Notes: generated by a model not told the origin, from the sequence alone. A stretch of DNA of 64,000 nt from Salipaludibacillus sp. LMS25 (GCF_024362805.1 NZ_CP093299.1:186001-250000); one strand, 5' to 3'. Shown: positions 36,766-44,327, counted from the stretch's first letter. Translations and numbers: made by a program.

Positions 36766-36788
36766 ATGTACTTAATCATTAAGTACAT
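36766..36788. promoter_or_regulatory. Perfect palindrome in the dps leader (putative operator)
   Basis: ATGTACTTAAT C ATTAAGTACAT: 11-bp arms around one base. It lies about 23-45 nt after the inferred start site of dps and 35 nt before its start codon. The centre TAATNATTA resembles the middle of a PerR/Fur box, but the outer bases differ, so a MarR- or other winged-helix repressor is equally possible. Confidence 0.6.
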
Positions 36789-36817
36789 GAAGGACTCCCC
36801 ACTTCCTTCCTTATCAA

Positions 36818-36846
36818 ATTATACAGAATTATAGTGCTAGAGCCAA
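36818..36846 (-). promoter_or_regulatory. Sigma-A promoter of dps
   Basis: Minus strand TTGGCT (36846-36841), a 17-nt spacer and TATAAT (36823-36818). Predicted start near 36811, giving a leader of about 80 nt. Confidence 0.72.
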
Positions 36847-37022
36847 GAGATGATAACAAATTAACTGATTATAGCTTCATAACGGGTAAGTAAATGTTGT
36901 CTAAGTTAACGTAAAAGCCCCCATTATTTGAAACCTCAGAGATGTAATCAGTATCAGGCCATATGGCAAGTCAGGCATAACCACATCCTTAATTCAGTAA
37001 CTGTCGACGACATTTAACGCAC

Positions 37023-37058
37023 AAAAAAACCCGGTGTAGCATACTATACACAGGGTTA
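37023..37058 (-). terminator. Intrinsic terminator of ylaN
   Basis: Minus-strand stem AACCC-x-GTGTA / TACAC-x-GGGTT followed by TTTTTTTG; 12 nt after the ylaN stop. Confidence 0.9.
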
Positions 37059-37069
37059 AATTCCTCAAT

Positions 37070-37354
37070 TTATTTCCTATTCATTGACGCTTCATGGAGC
37101 GACGTCAGCTGTTTTTCTAACTGATCTAATAGTGCTTTGCCTTCTTCTTCGTTCACTAAATTCAAACGAATAGCAAAGTCAATTTCTCGTGACAACCCAA
37201 ACATCTGTGTGTCTAATACCTCTTCATACAAAGGGCACTGAGGCATCGTTAAGTTTGTCATTTGCACTTCAATTAGTTTCAGTATCTTATCTGCGTCTTC
37301 TTTTAGAAGGGCATATGCTTTTTCACTCTGGCCCGATAGGGTTTCAATGGACAT
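37070..37354 (-). CDS. ylaN: YlaN family protein (UPF0358)
   Basis: A 94-residue helical protein beginning [20 protein letters not shown]. The [30 protein letters not shown] region (about 35-64) is invariant across the family. YlaN is needed for growth in low iron and has been reported to bind the Fur repressor in Firmicutes. Start ATG 37354 with GGAGG upstream; the nine extra residues of the longer frame lack a ribosome site. The neighbouring dps gene also deals with iron. Confidence 0.93.
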   Translation of the reverse strand: MSIETLSGQSEKAYALLKEDADKILKLIEVQMTNLTMPQCPLYEEVLDTQMFGLSREIDFAIRLNLVNEEEGKALLDQLEKQLTSLHEASMNRK

Positions 37355-37493
37355 CCGAATCCCTCCTGTTTTTCTGAACATCGCTCAATAAAATATATGA
37401 GAATAATCGGTTTTATACGAACGAATTCCATTCTTCCTCTTATATTATCGGTTATCAAACAAAATTGCAACAGAAGGGGCTCTAAACTTTTTG

Positions 37494-38426
37494 TCAAAAG
37501 ATGCTTAACCCATATCTTTGTGATAAAGCTTCCAACAGCTTCATACCCGCTAAGCTATTTCCTCTTTCATCAAGAGAGGGCCCATAAATACCGATACCAG
37601 CCCCATGGGGAATTGCAGCCATAATAGCTCCTGAAACACCACTTTTAGCTGGAATACCGACTTTAATTGCAAATTCTCCTGATGCATTATACATGCCACA
37701 TGTAACCATGAAAGTTTTAATAATTCTAGCAATATGCAATGGTATAACAGGTCGTGATGATTCAGTGTGCTTTCCTTCATTAGCAATAATGTATCCGATC
37801 TTGGCTAAGGCTGTGGCATCAACTTCTATTGCGCACTGCTTCGTATAAAGTTCCAACAAATCTTCTACCTTATCATTTAACACGTGATGCTGCTTTAAAA
37901 AATACGCTAAAGAGCGGTTTAAATGCGCCGTATCGTATTCAGATTGAGCAACCTTCTCATTATATGAAATGGAAACATCTCCTGTCAGGTCATGAATAAA
38001 TGAAAGAAGCCGGCCTAACTTTTCGTCAACTGAGTGACCACTAATCATGGAGGTAACTGCTAGAGCTCCAGCGTTTATCATCGGGTTAAGCGGTTTAGAT
38101 GGGCTGTGCGTTTCAAGCTTAATAATTGAATTAAACGGGTCACCAGTCGGTTCCATACCTACTTTATCAAATACACCCCCTTCCCCATTATCCATTAAAG
38201 CTAAAGCTAATGAAATCACTTTCGACACACTTTGAAGTGTGAACATTTCTGACGTATCCCCCGCTGTAGCGCATGGACCGTCACCTTCAAAGACAGCCAG
38301 TGATAACGTATGAGGATCTTTATCACTCAAAGCCGGAATATAATCTGCTACTTTTCCTTTTGGAGCTATTTGAACAGCCTCCTGTACCATAACACGTAAA
38401 GCCTCACAATCCTCGCAAATTTTCAT
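37494..38426 (-). CDS. glsA: Glutaminase
   Basis: Hydrolyses glutamine to glutamate and ammonia. A 310-residue beta-lactamase-fold enzyme with the active-site S-x-x-K in TLQSVSKVISLAL (about 61-73), NPMINAGALAVTSMI, CAIEVDATALAKIGYIIANEG, TCGMYNASGEFA and GIPAKSGVSGAIMAAIP. Start ATG 38426 with GGAGG upstream. Placed between ylaN and ylaL as ylaM (glnA-type glutaminase) in B. subtilis. Confidence 0.96.
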   Translation of the reverse strand: MKICEDCEALRVMVQEAVQIAPKGKVADYIPALSDKDPHTLSLAVFEGDGPCATAGDTSEMFTLQSVSKVISLALALMDNGEGGVFDKVGMEPTGDPFNSIIKLETHSPSKPLNPMINAGALAVTSMISGHSVDEKLGRLLSFIHDLTGDVSISYNEKVAQSEYDTAHLNRSLAYFLKQHHVLNDKVEDLLELYTKQCAIEVDATALAKIGYIIANEGKHTESSRPVIPLHIARIIKTFMVTCGMYNASGEFAIKVGIPAKSGVSGAIMAAIPHGAGIGIYGPSLDERGNSLAGMKLLEALSQRYGLSIF

Positions 38427-38515
38427 TGAAACGACCTCCATTAGTAGTTTTACTTATTTAATGACAAACTCGTTTATCAGTTTTATACTGTAGGGGAAAG
38501 GATGGTGGAAAATAA

Positions 38516-39013
38516 ATGTCTTCTATGATTGTTTCCATAAAAGGTGCGGTTAAACATACCATTATTATTGATCCTGGCGTATGGATTTTTGACGAGAGAA
38601 AAGTTAACTTAAATACTTATTTTACTGAGGATCATCTTGATGCATCCACAGCTTATTTTGAGCAATTAGGTCGCTCGTGGGATGACCAACGCTTAAAAGG
38701 AACAAGGCCGCAGTCGAATGATAATAAACTATCAGTTGATAAAAAAGCATTAACAACCAGCTCTTACGGCATGCCGCTCAGCCCTTTTATAACACATGCA
38801 CAACCTTCCTCTAAAGCTAGTAAGGTCACATTTTCGAGTACGACGGGAAGTACATACTATATCTGTTCACTAAACGAAGCAGAAAACGGAATTTTAGGCT
38901 TCTCTCATAAAGGACAACCTTTGGAAGAAACAGGACCAGTCCACTTTTACTTAAATGATGGCTCCAATTTCTTAACTCCTGTAAGAGGAATCGATACGAT
39001 TACTATCTCTTAA
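38516..39013 (+). CDS. ylaL: Conserved hypothetical protein, YlaL-like by position
   Basis: A 165-residue soluble protein without a signal peptide. Beginning SMIVSIKGAVKHTIIIDPGVWIFDERKVNL, it has a beta-rich N-terminal part, a polar middle (about 60-105, rich in S, T, K and N) and a beta-rich end (FYLNDGSNFLTPVRGIDTI). Position between glsA (ylaM) and ylaK and similar length suggest YlaL. No function or motif is known. ATG 38516 follows GGTGGA; ATG 38525 is an alternative. Confidence 0.6.
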   Translation: MSSMIVSIKGAVKHTIIIDPGVWIFDERKVNLNTYFTEDHLDASTAYFEQLGRSWDDQRLKGTRPQSNDNKLSVDKKALTTSSYGMPLSPFITHAQPSSKASKVTFSSTTGSTYYICSLNEAENGILGFSHKGQPLEETGPVHFYLNDGSNFLTPVRGIDTITIS

Positions 39014-39085
39014 AATAAGCCATCGTCTAAATAAACCAGATTGAACTCGGGAATTCATTAAGAGCAAATTATTTTATCTGTCCGC

Positions 39086-39237
39086 TTTATCACAGATAAT
39101 CGTCCGCAAAACTCCCGCCTCAAAATAGAGAGGAGAAATAATCTATATAAGCGGGAGCTAACGGACGCTAATACCTTGATTCACTCATCTACCAATGTGT
39201 GGGGGAATCACGAAAACTCCCATTGAAGGGGCGTTAT
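39086..39237 (-). repeat. Class B repeat, inverted, near complete
   Basis: TTTATCACAGATAA at the left and a decayed TTAT pentamer at 39234-39237. Hairpin 2 is well kept (ACTCCCGCCTCAAAATAGAG ... CTATATAAGCGGGAG). Hairpin 1 is partly degenerate. Confidence 0.85.
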
Positions 39238-39346
39238 ATTCTTTTAGTAGTAACACCCCATTTCTGCCATTCATTATTAGGAGTAATAGCCTGATTCCTC
39301 ACACATGCGCATCGCTAACAAAGGTGATCAAGCGTTTACTTGAGGT

Positions 39347-40675
39347 TTATAATAAATCTGCTGATAACTGTGCCAAACCTGAGCGTTCACCTTTTTCAAG
39401 TTTAATGTGGCCAGCTTCTGACCGATGTTTTAATCGTTCTGTTACGTAGGTAAGACCGTTAGTATATTCATCTAAATAGGGATGATCTATTTGTTTAGGA
39501 TCCCCCATTAAAACGATCTTACTTCCTTCACCAACACGGGTGAGAATCGTTTTCACTTCATGTTTCGTTAAATTTTGGGCTTCGTCAATTACTATAAATT
39601 GCTCAGGAATACTTCTCCCTCTAATATATGTTAAAGCTTCTACTTGAATGGACGACATACCTGCTAATATTTGCTCCAATTCACCCTTTTTGTTTGTATT
39701 AAACAAGTAATCTAAATTATCATAAATAGGTTGCATCCACGGTCTAAGTTTTTCTTCCTTTTCGCCAGGTAAATATCCGATGTCCTTCCCCATTGGCACT
39801 ACTGGACGAGCTACAAGCAATTTTTTATATAAGTGTAAATCTTCTGTTTGGTATAAGCCTGCCGCTAGTGATAAAAGTGTCTTACCTGTTCCTGCTTTCC
39901 CTACAAGTGTCACGAGTGGAATATCCTTTCGAGTAAGAAGTTCTAATGCCATTTTTTGTTGAACATTCCTCGCCTTTATCCCCCATACTGCCTCGTGTCT
40001 GTTATAAAACAATTGGATATTATCTTTATTAGAGCAGCTCATACCTAACGCTGAGCGGGTACCGTTAGATGTATCCTTAAAAATATAAAAATGATTAGCA
40101 AACGTTTGTGTCACCTGACATTTGCTTATAGGTAACTCCTTTTCCTCAAAAAATGTATCCATTACTTCCGGTTCCATCCAGCTCTCTTCATAACCTTTAT
40201 AAATTCTGTCAAATTGAACCACCCTGTCTGTTAAAAAATCTTCTGCCTTTAACCCTAACGCATCAGCTTTAACTCTTAACAGCGCATCTTTACTAACCAA
40301 TATGACTTCTAGGAACATATTTTGCTTCTTTTTCTCTTCTGCTAGATTTAATGCTACAGCTAAGATTCTATTGTCATTTGTCATGTCAAAGAAATGTTTT
40401 TTTAATTGGTCAAAACAGCGATGGTTCAATTCAACTGTTAATGTTCCTCCGTTTTCCAGCTTCACTCCTTCATGAAGTTTTCCAGTCTCTCTCAATTCAT
40501 CAAGTAAACGAGCCACTTCACGAGCATTCCTCCCAATTTCATCCATATATCGTTTTTTTGAATCTATTTCTTCCAATACAACCGCTGGAATAATAACATT
40601 GTTTTCCTCAAATGAAAAGATAGCCAACGGATCTTGCAGTAACACATTTGTGTCCAGAATGTATAGTTTAGTCAA
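39347..40675 (-). CDS. ylaK: PIN-PhoH fusion ATPase (PhoH2 family, YlaK)
   Basis: A 442-residue protein with an N-terminal PIN nuclease domain (about 3-135; YILDTNVLLQDP, VLEEIDSKK, TNDNRILAVA supply the acidic triad) and a C-terminal PhoH ATPase domain (about 235-440; GKAGTGKTLLSLA Walker A, FIVIDEAQNLT Walker B, GSKIVLMGDPKQID). PhoH2 proteins act as sequence-specific RNA helicase-nucleases in the studied cases. Start ATG 40675. It corresponds to B. subtilis ylaK. Confidence 0.93.
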   Translation of the reverse strand: MTKLYILDTNVLLQDPLAIFSFEENNVIIPAVVLEEIDSKKRYMDEIGRNAREVARLLDELRETGKLHEGVKLENGGTLTVELNHRCFDQLKKHFFDMTNDNRILAVALNLAEEKKKQNMFLEVILVSKDALLRVKADALGLKAEDFLTDRVVQFDRIYKGYEESWMEPEVMDTFFEEKELPISKCQVTQTFANHFYIFKDTSNGTRSALGMSCSNKDNIQLFYNRHEAVWGIKARNVQQKMALELLTRKDIPLVTLVGKAGTGKTLLSLAAGLYQTEDLHLYKKLLVARPVVPMGKDIGYLPGEKEEKLRPWMQPIYDNLDYLFNTNKKGELEQILAGMSSIQVEALTYIRGRSIPEQFIVIDEAQNLTKHEVKTILTRVGEGSKIVLMGDPKQIDHPYLDEYTNGLTYVTERLKHRSEAGHIKLEKGERSGLAQLSADLL

Positions 40676-40768
40676 TCGATTCCCTCCCTAACCTGATCCT
40701 GACGTTTAAACTGTCGCTGTCCTGCTCAAAAATAGTATATTCATCTAGCCCTTTACAAAGACTACAAC

Positions 40769-40926
40769 ATAAAGCTAAGCTTCAATCAGTGGGAGTTTTC
40801 CTTCATCCCCACTGATTGTTCGTTTAACTTATGGGACCTTTAGGGGGAGTTTATCCCCCACCTAAACTTGTCGACCTTCTTAAGTTATGAGGTGGGGGTT
40901 TTACTGACCCTTAAGAGTGGGATAAA
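40769..40926 (+). repeat. Class A repeat, complete, directly upstream of ylaJ
   Basis: 158 nt, ATAAAGCTAAGC to GAGTGGGATAAA, both hairpins intact. It ends 21 nt before the ylaJ start codon, so it occupies the position where the ylaJ promoter is expected. Confidence 0.93.
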
Positions 40927-40947
40927 TATCCTTAGAGAGGTGATAGG

Positions 40948-41523
40948 ATGAAACAGGTGATAAGGGGGCTTATTCTCGGTTTAATACTCTTAACAGTTGG
41001 TTGTCAAATGGATGGAGATAATACCAATAATGACACTATAGAAGGTCAACAATTTCAAGCAACGGAATCAGAGATGACAACTTTCAATGAAGCTGCAGAT
41101 CATTTAGCAGAGCTTGCAGTGCAAGTTCCTGAAGTGAATAGATCAGCTGCTATTGTTTTCGGTCCTTATGCCATCGTAGCATTAGACGTAGAAGCTGGAT
41201 TAGATCAATCTCACGTTGGAACGGTTAAGTATCAAGTAGCCGAAACATTAGCTGATGACCCTTATGGAGCTAATGCGGCTATAACGGCTGATCCGGATAT
41301 TCTTCAACGATTAGAAGATATGCGTAAGGAAATGGGTGATGGTCGACCATTTGATGCGATCGGAGATGAAATTGCCGGTATTTTTGGTCGACTTGTTCCT
41401 GTTGTCCCAACAGAAGAACATCGAGAGGAACCATTAGAAGAACCTAAAGACCAAACTCATAACGAAAATGAGCTTGAAAATATCCAAGAAAAACAAAGTA
41501 AAGGACGGATAGACTCCCATTAA
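40948..41523 (+). CDS. ylaJ: YhcN/YlaJ family sporulation lipoprotein
   Basis: A 191-residue exported lipoprotein. Signal with lipobox LTVGC (about 15-19), a polar stretch, then the YhcN/YlaJ domain (about 45-150) with AAIVFGPYAIVALDVEAGLD, GTVKYQVAETLADDPYGANAAITADPD and the C-terminal IGDEIAGIFGRLVPVVP. The tail is E/Q/K rich. Homologues are forespore lipoproteins of the inner spore membrane. Ribosome site GAGAGGTGATAGG before ATG 40948. Confidence 0.9.
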   Translation: MKQVIRGLILGLILLTVGCQMDGDNTNNDTIEGQQFQATESEMTTFNEAADHLAELAVQVPEVNRSAAIVFGPYAIVALDVEAGLDQSHVGTVKYQVAETLADDPYGANAAITADPDILQRLEDMRKEMGDGRPFDAIGDEIAGIFGRLVPVVPTEEHREEPLEEPKDQTHNENELENIQEKQSKGRIDSH

Positions 41524-41550
41524 GTTTTTTTCACCTACACTGAAAGGAGT

Positions 41551-41672
41551 CATCCCCACTGATTGTTAGTTTAACTTATGGGACTTTAGAGGCAGTTTAT
41601 CCCCCACCTAAACGTTTCGATCTTGTTAAATTTTGAGGTGGGGGTTTTACTGACCCTTAAGAGTGGGATAAA
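41551..41672 (+). repeat. Class A repeat, 5'-truncated
   Basis: Begins within hairpin 1 (CATCCCCACTGATTG) and continues through a complete hairpin 2 to GAGTGGGATAAA (41668-41672). It is contiguous with the ylaJ/flavin-reductase-like terminator. Confidence 0.88.
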
Positions 41673-41673
41673 A

Positions 41674-41711
41674 AACGATGCCAGTCATGACGTTAAACCG
41701 GCATCGTTTTT
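41674..41711. terminator. Bidirectional terminator between ylaJ and the convergent gene
   Basis: Stem AACGATGCC / GGCATCGTT, followed on the plus strand by TTTTTATTT and on the minus strand by TTTTTTATCC. A class A copy touches its left side and a class B copy its right side. Confidence 0.9.
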
Positions 41712-41712
41712 A

Positions 41713-41808
41713 TTTATCACAGATAACGGACACTAAAATCCTGATTCACTCACCTACCAATCAGTGGGAGAAGAACGAAAGCTCCCACTGATTAAAGGGG
41801 GTTTTTAT
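41713..41808 (-). repeat. Class B repeat, inverted, lacking hairpin 2
   Basis: TTTAT at 41713-41717 and 41804-41808. Hairpin 1 (AATCAGTGGGAG ... CTCCCACTGATT) is perfect; the hairpin 2 region is deleted. The outer pentamer at 41804-41808 contains the stop codon of the neighbouring gene. Confidence 0.88.
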
Positions 41809-42257
41809 GCCTTCATTGCTGCCATGACTTGATGATCTAACTTATCAGCAGCTTCTTTATCGTACGTTTTTTCAAATTTAGGCTCTGAAGTAATTCGTGA
41901 GCCATAAAACATAACATCTCTTACTTCTTTCACCGTTATTTCAATAAGAGCTAATTTTAGCGGAACATCCTCAACTTCTTCTTGAATGACTTTAGCTTCA
42001 CCTGCAATAGCATGAGTGGAACCATTACCAATGACTGTTAATGTGACTAAAGGCTGTTTCTTCACATTATCTACAATCCTAGAACGGTTATCTACCGAAA
42101 ATCTAATGTGGTGCTCATCAATCGCATAAACCCACGACATAGCATTCACATTAGTACCTCCTGTTTCACAATCAACAGTTGCTAAAGTAACATAACGTTC
42201 TTCTCTTAACAGTGGCAATAACTCTTCTGTTAGTACTGTCTCAACTTGATTAGCCAT
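41805..42257 (-). CDS. Pyridoxamine 5'-phosphate oxidase-like FMN-binding split-barrel protein
   Basis: A 150-residue protein of the split beta-barrel (PNPOx-like) fold: YVTLATVDCETGGTNVNAMSWVYAIDEHHIRFSVDNRSRIVDNVKKQPLVTLT is the typical FMN-binding strand order (about 21-72). Substrate is unknown; general PNPOx activity should not be assumed. Start ATG 42257 is 7 nt from AGGAGG; ATG 42260 is also possible. The stop codon TAA lies in the flanking pentamer of the class B repeat. Confidence 0.8.
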   Translation of the reverse strand: MANQVETVLTEELLPLLREERYVTLATVDCETGGTNVNAMSWVYAIDEHHIRFSVDNRSRIVDNVKKQPLVTLTVIGNGSTHAIAGEAKVIQEEVEDVPLKLALIEITVKEVRDVMFYGSRITSEPKFEKTYDKEAADKLDHQVMAAMKA

Positions 42258-42453
42258 CATTCCGCCTCCTTTGTCTTCTTACACTAATACTATACCTATA
42301 TTTAATTATGATTAAAACCACTCTCTGCAAAAAAGAACAATTCTATACCACATTGTAGGTCGTTGTTAAGTTCCTTTATCCAGATTCACTACATTAGTAT
42401 GATGCCTAGAAGACCTTTTCATTCCCCATCTGTTCTGTAACTCATTTTACCCG

Positions 42454-42597
42454 TTATACTAAGACCTTGAACCCACGTTGAACTTCTGTTCTTAATGTCG
42501 AACCATAGAGTAAATACTCGAATTCGTTACTGGTGGAGCCTAAGACGTGCTCAAACATATCAATACCTTGTATTACAGTTTCAGGGTGAGGCTTCAT
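42454..42597 (-). pseudogene. Possible HAD-phosphatase-like remnant (47 codons)
   Basis: In a 550-nt gap the minus strand has an open stretch of 47 codons from ATG 42597. Its sequence KPHPETVIQGIDMFEHVLG followed by LYGSTLRTEVQRGFKV resembles the C-terminal part of a HAD-family hydrolase (KP-x-P, then a G-D-x-L-x-T-D-I-x-G motif), with the metal aspartate replaced by Ser. Stop codons occur directly upstream. The rest of the gap (42261-42453 and 42598-42810) shows no recognisable feature. Weak call from motif resemblance only. Confidence 0.25.
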
Positions 42598-42810
42598 AAC
42601 CTCTTATTAAGAGTGTTTTTCACCGGATCGGGGCAAGACGAGCGCCTATTGAAATACAAGACGTTAGTCCTCGACCTATATTTTTAAGATCTTGTTCCCT
42701 TTTCAGAAATGAGTAGCAACCGCCATTTCACAGCTTCATCATGTCTTAATTATTACTGACATGTTATACTAATTGTTAGAACATAACACTTATAGTCAGA
42801 GAGGTGCCTT

Positions 42811-43014
42811 ATGAGAGTAAAGTGCGTCATATGCGATGTTGTGGAAACAATAGACAGCCAGCTGCCTCTGGCAAAAAAACTCAGAAATAGACCCATTCAT
42901 ACCTATATGTGCAAGCCCTGCTATAATCGCATTGAATTAAAAACAATTGAACGTAAAAACACCGGACTGTTTCAAGAATTTACACCTCTAGAAGAAAAGG
43001 ACGACTACATTTAA
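42811..43014 (+). CDS. ylaI: YlaI family small zinc-ribbon protein (DUF2197)
   Basis: A 67-residue protein with two cysteine pairs, CVIC (about 5-8) and CKPC (about 35-38), forming a probable zinc ribbon. VVETIDSQLPLAKKLRNRPIH between them is typical of YlaI. Function unknown. Ribosome site GAGAGGTG before ATG 42811. Confidence 0.88.
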   Translation: MRVKCVICDVVETIDSQLPLAKKLRNRPIHTYMCKPCYNRIELKTIERKNTGLFQEFTPLEEKDDYI

Positions 43015-43061
43015 AATCCCTCTCCACGTGTTCCAAAAGGTTGCATTTAATCATTTTCACA

Positions 43062-43093
43062 CTAAAACACACCTGAGCTCAGGTGTGTTTTAG
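43062..43093. terminator. Perfect 16-bp palindrome, bidirectional terminator of ylaI and ylaH
   Basis: CTAAAACACACCTGAG / CTCAGGTGTGTTTTAG with no unpaired centre. It lies between convergent genes; the T-runs are inside the arms. Confidence 0.75.
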
Positions 43094-43160
43094 TAAACTT
43101 ATTTTTTAAAATGACCAATTATCCTCTACAAAAAACTGTTTTCATAATAATACATTTAGA

Positions 43161-43508
43161 TTATTCACTTTGCTCCGTCGTGTCAGTGCGTTGATGTCTA
43201 CGAAGTTGTAGTTTATAAATTCCAAGTACAAGTGCTGCAATAAACAATGATTCGATAATAGGAAGCGCAAATGCTAGAAACGTCATAAACATATTACCGA
43301 AAAACATAAGTCCGTAGATAATGACATTTTTTAAAAGAGGTAGTTTACGAGCAAATCCTAGATTAAACACAATCACACTTAATACATTCACAATAATATA
43401 CATAATCCAAAAAGCGAAAACAGCATTGTCTGTATCCTGTGCACCTAACCACTCAGCAATTGGTGTTAGCTTCGGTGATACTGTGTTCGCTACTAGTACA
43501 GTTAACAT
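43161..43508 (-). CDS. ylaH: YlaH-like membrane protein
   Basis: A 115-residue protein with three membrane segments (about 28-47, 56-76, 78-98). WIMYIIVNVLSVIVFNLGFARKLPLLKN is the YlaH signature. The C-terminus is basic and then polar (LRRHQRTDTTEQSE). Function unknown. Start ATG 43508 with AGGGAG 8 nt upstream; GTG 43517 is less well placed. In B. subtilis typA separates ylaH and ylaF; it is not here. Confidence 0.85.
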   Translation of the reverse strand: MLTVLVANTVSPKLTPIAEWLGAQDTDNAVFAFWIMYIIVNVLSVIVFNLGFARKLPLLKNVIIYGLMFFGNMFMTFLAFALPIIESLFIAALVLGIYKLQLRRHQRTDTTEQSE

Positions 43509-43577
43509 GAAGGTCACTCCCTATCTTTAACAACACAATCATGTAGCAAACCGATTATAGCATAGAAGACGAAAGAT

Positions 43578-43666
43578 ATAAAACGAACCTCCACTCAGGA
43601 CATGAGCAGCCGTTATCTCTCCTCTCTTTTAACCCGGGAGTTTTTCGAACGGTTATCTGTGTTAAA
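43578..43666 (+). repeat. Class B repeat lacking hairpin 1
   Basis: ATAAAACGAACC at 43578, then directly CTCAGGACATGAG; hairpin 1 is gone, consistent with deletion between two AATCAG copies. Hairpin 2 is retained (CCGTTATCTC ... GGGAGTTTTTCGAACGG), ending CTGTGTTAAA. Confidence 0.82.
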
Positions 43667-43740
43667 AGGTGAATGAGAAGCTCGTTCCTTTTTTTATAAA
43701 GCGTTTTCCGTTACACTTATTATAAAAGGAGGATGATTGC

Positions 43741-43926
43741 ATGTTCAAGAAATTTGATCTCTATCATTTCATATGTGCTATTTTGGCGACGATTGGCTTA
43801 ATCGGCATCGGTATTTCATTCGCTCAATTAAGTCTTTCTATGTTTCTCAGCTTTCTCGCTCTTACACTTGGGTCCATTTATGTTGGTTTTAAGCGTAAAA
43901 GACAGTTACAGTCAACTACCGACTAG
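43741..43926 (+). CDS. ylaF: YlaF family membrane protein (DUF5325)
   Basis: A 61-residue protein with two membrane segments (about 9-28 and 32-51) and a basic end (GFKRKRQ). Short length and position between ylaH and yktC match YlaF. Function unknown. Ribosome site AAAGGAGG before ATG 43741. Confidence 0.8.
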   Translation: MFKKFDLYHFICAILATIGLIGIGISFAQLSLSMFLSFLALTLGSIYVGFKRKRQLQSTTD

Positions 43927-43952
43927 TACTAAGTGCATCATCCTATCACCTT

Positions 43953-43993
43953 AAAAAGGGGCACTCCGCAGCAAATAGCGTTACCCCTTTTTA
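43953..43993 (+). terminator. Intrinsic terminator of ylaF
   Basis: Stem AAAAAGGGG / CCCCTTTTT with a 22-nt loop, 26 nt after the ylaF stop. Confidence 0.82.
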
Positions 43994-43995
43994 AA

Positions 43996-44262
43996 TCAAA
44001 CGCCCCTGCAATCAGTGGGAGGTGAGTGAATGAGGAAGCGGCCGTTATCTCCCGCCTATATAAAGCTAAGCTTCAATCAGTGGGAGTTTTCCTTCATCCC
44101 TCACTGATTGTTCGTTTAACTTATCGAACCTTTAGGGGCAGTTTATCCCCCACCTAAACGTTTCGATCTTCTTAAGTTTTAAGGTGAGGGTTTTGCTGCC
44201 CCTTAAGAGTGGGATAAAGTTATCCTTGCTTTCTATTTTGAAGCGGGAGTTTTACGGACGGT
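43996..44262 (+). repeat. Class B repeat split by an inserted class A repeat
   Basis: The left part (43996-44059) holds GCAATCAGTGGGAG, the spacer and the left arm of hairpin 2 (GCGGCCGTTATCTCCCGCC). The right part (44219-44262) resumes with GTTATCC ... CTATTTTGAAGCGGGAG and TTACGGACGG. The insertion point is in the hairpin 2 loop. The 3' terminal ATCTGTGATAAA of this copy is lost. Confidence 0.9.
44060..44218 (+). mobile_element. Class A repeat inserted in a class B repeat
   Basis: Complete class A element with ATAAA at 44060-44064 and 44214-44218, flanked by TAT and GTTATCC of the class B loop. Removing the element plus one ATAAA restores a normal class B loop (compare TAAATAGAGTTATCTC in other copies). 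This shows a precise insertion with a duplicated 5-bp target. Confidence 0.93.
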
Positions 44263-44327
44263 TACGACTCTCTGACAGTTATTTCTCAACTGAACTGTCC
44301 TTCATTTTTAAAAAGAACATAGGTTAC

